A DNA stretch of 64,000 bases from contig NC_134026.1 of NCBI RefSeq assembly GCF_964204645.1, forward strand, positions 17,502,650-17,566,649, given 5' to 3'. The DNA comes from Tubulanus polymorphus. Lineage: Eukaryota; Nemertea; Palaeonemertea; Tubulaniformes; Tubulanidae. Position numbers and translations under genes: made by a program. Position 1 is the first letter of the stretch; each line of letters begins with the position of its first letter. Below the pieces are notes generated by a model. It searched no databases. It was not told the origin of the DNA and was given only the letters and a program-made list of their open reading frames with translations. Positions 58,700 through 64,000 of the stretch are shown piece after piece.

Positions 58700-59660
58700 C
58701 ATGCTAATTAATCAATAACTTAATTATTGACACTGAACTGAAATCTGTTCTTTAATTAATTAACTGACCTAAGTTTGCATTCAGATGTATAGATCAGTAT
58801 ACATAATGTTTATATGATGCTTTAAAAACTAAATATCATGGATTTGCAATTTGAAGTTACCATTGCTTGTAAAACAAACCCCAACATGTGTGCACCCTAT
58901 TCATGTGGAACAAATTTCGGATAAATTGTGGGATTCATATAATAATTAAGGAGATATAATGTGCCTTTCAAGAAAAAAAACGACCAACTTTTTCACTATA
59001 TATAAAATGTGTCCTTTTTCAGAGGCGCCCTTTTCGAGAAATTAAGGACATGATTATCAGATTTTGTGTTAGATGTGCCCCTGAATAGCAATCTTGTCAT
59101 ACAAAATTGAGTGTTTAACATGCATTTTAACATGAGGTGACATTCAGTCAGTAATACTAACAACTTAACAATTAGTCATCCTTTAATCTAATAATTTGTT
59201 TTGTTTGAAATTGGTCAAAGCAGTAACAGCCACTCAATTAATTATTATTAATTATCACTAACTAATTAATTATTACACATGAAAGTCATGTTTGAAGTTG
59301 TCATGTTCAGCATGTGAACTGAAGTCAATATCAATAGTGTAATTTCCTTTTGTGAAATTATATAATACATAAATTAACAACTATCCTTTAATCTAATACA
59401 TAAATCATGATCCTTTGATCTAATATCCTTTTGTTTCAAATAGATCAGAGCAGTAAATGATACAATAGATTTAAAAACGGCCAATCAAAGGACAGCATCT
59501 GAACTGAAGTCAATTCCCCCTAATCCCTTACCCTTGGTTTTCTGAACAATACCTACCTAACTTAACTTAAATTTCAGCTGTTAGTGCTTCAACATATGTT
59601 TGTGTCTAAGATATCATATCATACATATGATGATAAGATGGGAAATACAATTTGGTAATA
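58700..59660. other. 5' non-coding part of the Mutator-like element
   Basis: AT-rich DNA between the transposase start and the right sub-repeat end, without a supported second gene. The transposase promoter should be here but no clear TATA can be singled out. Confidence 0.4.
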
Positions 59661-59774
59661 CTAATGTATGGGATTTTGATCTTTATCTGTGGGATTTTGA
59701 ATTATGGGATTTTGATTATGGGTTTTTGACATGTGGGATTTTGTAACTGTGGGATTATGACAGGGATTCAAAAA

Positions 59775-60737
59775 GATGGCCAAGGAAAAAATGGCCACGG
59801 AAAAAAGGCCAAGTAAGAGTAGATAGAAAACTATCATTTCCTTATCTAACACGAATCAAATGCATTGGTGTCTTGACTTATCACTTTTTGACATTATTAG
59901 AGTAAGACCTATTCCTGGATTAGTTTAGGTTAATTTACGATAATCGTTGCTCAATTTGATTTTATCGGTTAGCGGTAAAAATCCCTTAGGTTAAAGTCCC
60001 CTTGGTAAAAATCTCCAATTCTTCAAAGTAGGTAAAAATTCCCCCTCCTTCATAACGTAGTGTTAGTAGATACAATCTTAGCTACAAGCTGGAATCTAAA
60101 ATATCTAGAATTAAAAAAGTTCATTATTGCTTATAATTCATGGCATTGCACCGCTCTAATATACCCCAAGTCAACAAGAGTTCACAGTTTCAAAAAATTC
60201 TAGTTCGAATTTTAAGATATTACAAATGAAAAGTTCATTATTCTTATTAATTTTAACAACTTATTTTATTCTAAGAGAATTCTTAAAGAATTTATCGCAA
60301 CGAAATATTCTATTGCGCAGTTCAATCACATTTCAGTCTCATTGCAAGTGAACAAAATTGGAGAAACATTTTGCTTTGAGATGTTCTTAAGAATCACCAA
60401 TTGGGATTTTTACCTACTTTGAATATTTGGGGATTATTACCTGGGGGATTTTTACCCAGGGGATTTTTACCTAAAACCGATTTTATCAGACACTACACCA
60501 GTTTGCTATATAAATGACCACACAATTTCAATGCATTTACCTTAATTTAAAACGTCTGTGCCCTAAAAGCTTACTTTGATGTTTTGAAATATTAATTTAG
60601 TTAATTTGTTAAGTTTAAGTTTATCACTATTAAGTTTAACCATTGACCACCTGCATGATAGTTCTTAATATATTCAATATATGTAAAGAAATCGAATGTA
60701 AGTTCTTCAAATTTCTGAACTCATTATACCGTACCGA
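59775..60737. mobile_element. Mutator-like MITE, AATGGCCAAGGAAAA family (copy 2), split by another MITE
   Basis: It starts ATGGCCAAGGAAAAAATGGC and follows copy 1 (53540) and copy 3 (60738) through GGATTAGTTTAGGT and CACCAGTTTGCTATA. The match is interrupted at 59967-60478 by another MITE. Its right end is missing and it runs directly into copy 3. Confidence 0.8.
59967..60478. mobile_element. Mutator-like MITE (512 bp) with perfect 9-bp target duplication
   Basis: Left end GGTTAGCGGTAAAAATCCC and right end GGGATTTTTACCTAAAACC, each with further GGTAAAAATCCCC-type sub-repeats. GATTTTATC lies on both sides (59958-59966 and 60479-60487). Copies 1 and 3 of the host MITE show the uninterrupted site (GTTATCAGA...CACCAG), which confirms insertion. 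Confidence 0.92.
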
Positions 60738-61050
60738 ATGGCCAAGGAAAAAATGGCCACGGAAAAAAGGCCAAGGAAGATTAAATAGAAAACTAACCAT
60801 CATTTCATTGACTAACAAGGAAACAAATGCATTGATGTTTTGACATGTCACTTTTTGAGATTACTAGACCTATTCCTGGATTAGTTTAGATGAATTTATG
60901 ATGATCATATCTAACTTTGGTGTTATCAGACACTGCACCAGTTTGCTATATAAATTACCACACAATTTCAATGCATTTACCTTTGATGATTTAAGACAGT
61001 CAGTGCCCTAAAAGCTTACTTTGATGTTTTGAAATTTTATTTTAATAAAC
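60738..61050. mobile_element. Mutator-like MITE, AATGGCCAAGGAAAA family (copy 3), truncated
   Basis: It starts GAATGGCCAAGGAAAAAATG and follows copy 1 up to TTTGATGTTTTGAAATTTT, where similarity stops without a right end. Confidence 0.75.
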
Positions 61051-61364
61051 GCAGTCTCAAATGTTTTGTGACTTTCTCAAAATGTATCAAAAATTTAAGT
61101 AATTTTTAGTTCTTAAGTCTTCAAATATTCAAAAATGAACAGTTAAAAATTGTTGAAACATGTCGACTCAGCCGTAAAATCAACCCATTCACAGTCCCGA
61201 ATGTGGGATAATGTCGGGCTTTAGAGAACATAATGCCCCCGAGGTTTTCACATTTACAGATAAGATTATGTAAGCGTGTCGCGCGTTACACCGGATAGGC
61301 ACACAATAGAAATATGAGCCGCACGTTCATTGATCATCACCAATTAAGAGGACCGCTATTGTGA

Positions 61365-61620
61365 AAATTGACTGTGGGAGGAATATTCCTCCCAAAGTCA
61401 ATCGATGGAAACTTGACCAAGGGGTCTGATATTCAAACAATTGACTTTGGGAGGAATATTCCTCCCAAGGTCAAACGAAGAGAATTTGACCTTCAGTTCT
61501 GATATTCAAAGTATCGACTTCGGGAGGAATATTCCTCCGACTGTCAAACGAAGGAAAATGGACCTAGGTCTGATATTCGAAATATTGACTTTGGGATAAA
61601 TATTCGTCCAAACCTCTAAC
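61365..61620. repeat. Four ~73-bp tandem units, each carrying a palindrome
   Basis: Each unit has GACTTTGGGAGGAATATTCCTCCCAAAGTC-type dyad symmetry (core GGGAGGAATATTCCTCCC), centred at about 61384, 61457, 61530 and 61601. TCTGATATTCAAA links units. The first three palindromes are near perfect and the fourth has decayed. Confidence 0.9.
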
Positions 61621-63067
61621 GCTAAAAACCTGAGCTTTTAGAATGATAGGTCTACATAAATGATATTGATGTAATTGTTTTTAATAAATAGTATACTGTA
61701 GCGACGAAACCAGACACATTTAGGCAATTTGATAGTTAATATACACTGTATTTGAGGGTCTGCGACAAATAATTTTAGAAAGTTAAATAGCTGTAGTACA
61801 GGTTCTAATAATGAGCCTAATATAGTCTTCACATCGCAATCAGTTATTAGAATGCATCTTCCTTTTTCTTGTTTTGATCTGAGACGACTAGTTACATTTT
61901 TTTCTTGATTGATTCACGCTGGGAGGTCTACATCAAATTATATTGTTGATCAAATCAATTATGTTTCAACTGCCAATTCACATTTGATATTGGTATTAAT
62001 AATCAATATTACTCATCATTATATAGCGCACTGCTGCAAAATGTAACCAGTGTGCTTTTCATGGGTATAAAATTAAAACAAGTTGAAGAAATCGAATTTG
62101 AAATACGTGGATAATAAAAAATAAGTTGAAGGTAGGGCGGAGAGATCTGACGAAAAGAAACAACAAACGATATGGGCGCCAAATTGACCCATGCCTAATT
62201 GCCCGACCAAATAGTCCGACCAGACCTGAGTCAAATTAAGCCGAGTCAAATTAGAGCGTGTTATTTTAAACTGGTTCTGGAAGTCAGTCACTTCGCTTTG
62301 CCTAAGTATGGACTCGTTTTAGAGTCTCTTCAAGCATTGTTTAGTATCGAATGAATGGGTTTGCATTTGAATGTGAAATAAATTTGAACATGAAAATCAG
62401 CGCGCTCTTTGGAAAGCCATGAAAACAAATAAAGTCGGACCCTGATTCGAGCCAATTTGTTTGCAAATTAGCCATTGTCCTAGATTTAACTTCTGATTCG
62501 TACCCTGTATAGGCCGGATTATATTTCTGTTTGCACTCTTTCATAGAAATTCGACAGATATCAAATGGCATCTTTGATTACAGACACTGTTGACCGGTAC
62601 ACACCAATATGTCCATCCATCCGACATACGAGCAATTAGCATGATGAAAAGCCTTTTATAGTTTAGAGTTGGATTTCTCGATGTATAAATGCAAGGAGGG
62701 TCAGAAGCTTTATGCTCAATAACATTAGGTTCCTATAAATGTTTGCTATGGATTTCAAAATAAAAGAAAAATCTACGTTTAAATGAGATATCTGTTTCAT
62801 TACTCGTGATATATCGGGGAATCTCTGCAATAAAATTTAACGATTTCAAAATTATTACAAAATGAGCAAACTTTGTGATATCTGCTAACAGTATAAATTC
62901 AAGCGTATACGCGGATTTGCGTGATATGTAATAAATATCGTAGCGAATAATCAATGAGAAAAGTATTTACCGTAGCTAGAGATGATAATGAGTCCCATAT
63001 CCAGAATATCTGAACCAAAATATCTCCCTCAAAAAACCTTCAACCATTCAAAAAAACATAGGAATAA
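61621..63067. other. Non-genic AT-rich DNA
   Basis: Holds a GCCAAATTGACCCATGCC-type stretch (62170-62560) related to the 2.9-3.5 kb repeat. No coding pattern recognised. Confidence 0.4.
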
Positions 63068-63831
63068 GGTTGTAGGTAAAAATCTCCCTGGTAAAAATCC
63101 CCTAGGTAAATATCCCCTGTGTAAAAACCCAAAATATTCAAAGTAGGTAAAAATCCCCACTCGGTGATTTTCAAAGACATTTCAAAGCAAAATGTTTCTC
63201 CAATTTTATTAATTTGCTATGAGACTGAAATATGTTAGAACTGTGCAATGAAATCTTTCGTTGCGATAAATTCTTAAGTAAAACTCTTAGCATAAAATAA
63301 ATTGTTAGAATTGATAAGAATAATAAATTAAATTTTTATTTGTAATATCTAAAGATTCGAACTGGAGTATTTTTGAACTGCGGACTCTTGTTAACTATTG
63401 TATATTTCAGCTGTGCGATGCCAAAAATTATTAGAAATAATGTTCTTTTGATTTGAAATATTTTAGATTCAAGCTAGTGTAATATATTTGAAATGTGCGA
63501 TGAACCTTTCATTAAGCTGTGCGATCACTTTATTTACCAATTTAGTAATAATGAACAATGTTAATTTTGTAGTATGTTTTAATTCAAATAGTATATACTA
63601 TAGTTTGTATACTCATGATATCATTATGGTGTTTCACAGTAAAATATGAATAAATTGGATATATGTATCAATAATATGAATTAATTGACCTTAAGATTGT
63701 ATCTACAATCCATTCAAAAGGAGGGGGATTTCTGCCTACACTAAAGAATCGGGGATTTTTACCGAGAGGATTTTAACCTAGGGGATTGTTACCTAGGGTA
63801 TTTTTTACAATGATGATTTTTGCCGCTAACC
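63068..63831. mobile_element. Mutator-like MITE, GGTAAAAATCCCC sub-repeat ends
   Basis: Left end GGTTGTAGGTAAAAATCTCC and sub-repeats to 63155; right end from 63720 with GGGGATTTTTACCGAGAGG and TTTTTGCCGCTAACC. The flanks (ATAGGAATA and ATAGATGTA) could be a decayed 9-bp duplication, matching at six of nine. Confidence 0.75.
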
Positions 63832-64000
63832 ATAGATGTAGTTTGTAATTTCGAATAATGGTCTTGGCAATGCACTAATTATGAACAATTTACATTTTGT
63901 TGAATTAACTACTTGTAATCAATTCACTATAGAACTATGGTGGATCCTAACAATGAGTCTGGCCTGCTATTCTAAACTCTTTCCGAAAATTATATTGCTA

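Larger units (their letters stand above)
56361..59773 (-). mobile_element. Autonomous Mutator-like DNA transposon
   Basis: The left end (56361-56455) is a run of TCAAAATCCCATAGA-like sub-repeats, and the right end (59667-59773) is the inverse run of TGTGGGATTTTGA. Between them lies one two-exon transposase on the - strand. No clean target duplication is visible because both flanks are other MITEs. Confidence 0.78.

Overview
This is animal (metazoan) nuclear DNA: AT-rich, intron-bearing genes with GT-AG boundaries, and a very heavy load of DNA transposons, MITEs, DIRS retrotransposons and tandem repeats. The transposon mix (DIRS, FLYWCH/MULE, piggyBac-like, pogo-like, repeats ending in hairpins) and a DUF927-like P-loop ATPase gene suggest a non-vertebrate, probably marine, animal. 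I cannot name the species.

Layout. (1) 1-432, + strand: last exon of an ankyrin-repeat/SOCS-box (ASB-type) gene, with a piggyBac-like MITE 19 bases after its stop. (2) 6988-39982, - strand: a complete NF-YC gene (CCAAT-binding factor subunit C) in nine coding exons, with a histone fold and a Q-rich activation region, 342 aa. Its introns hold two DIRS retrotransposons with the inverted ends and internal complementary region of that order, several MITEs with visible target-site duplications, hairpin-terminated tandem repeats and a recent 656-bp tandem duplication. (3) 41682-42916: a GGTATC-type minisatellite upstream of NF-YC. (4) 43163-47290 (possible 5' exon near 51.5 kb), - strand: a multi-exon P-loop ATPase gene with one apparent frameshift. 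At its 3' side are five 146-bp repeats, each carrying a 57-nt phase-0 mini-exon. (5) About 48.2-51.25 kb, + strand: a decayed protein-primed type-B DNA polymerase of the Polinton/adintovirus kind, probably in the ATPase gene's first intron, next to the 3' end of a LINE. (6) 51.8-63.9 kb: a nest of Mutator-like elements whose inverted ends are built of short direct sub-repeats. In its middle is a two-exon FLYWCH/MULE transposase with no frameshift and all three catalytic acidic residues.

How it fits together. NF-YC is the only gene whose cell role is clear: with NF-YA and NF-YB it binds CCAAT promoters. Most of the rest is mobile DNA. The strongest structural results are a nested MITE with a perfect 9-bp target duplication and empty-site paralogues (59967-60478), a MITE in the DIRS RNase H frame with a 5-bp duplication (21313-22363), the sub-repeat-ended element at 9010-10389 with a 9-bp duplication, the mini-exon array, the PolB fossil and a 73-bp-period array of palindromes at 61.4-61.6 kb.
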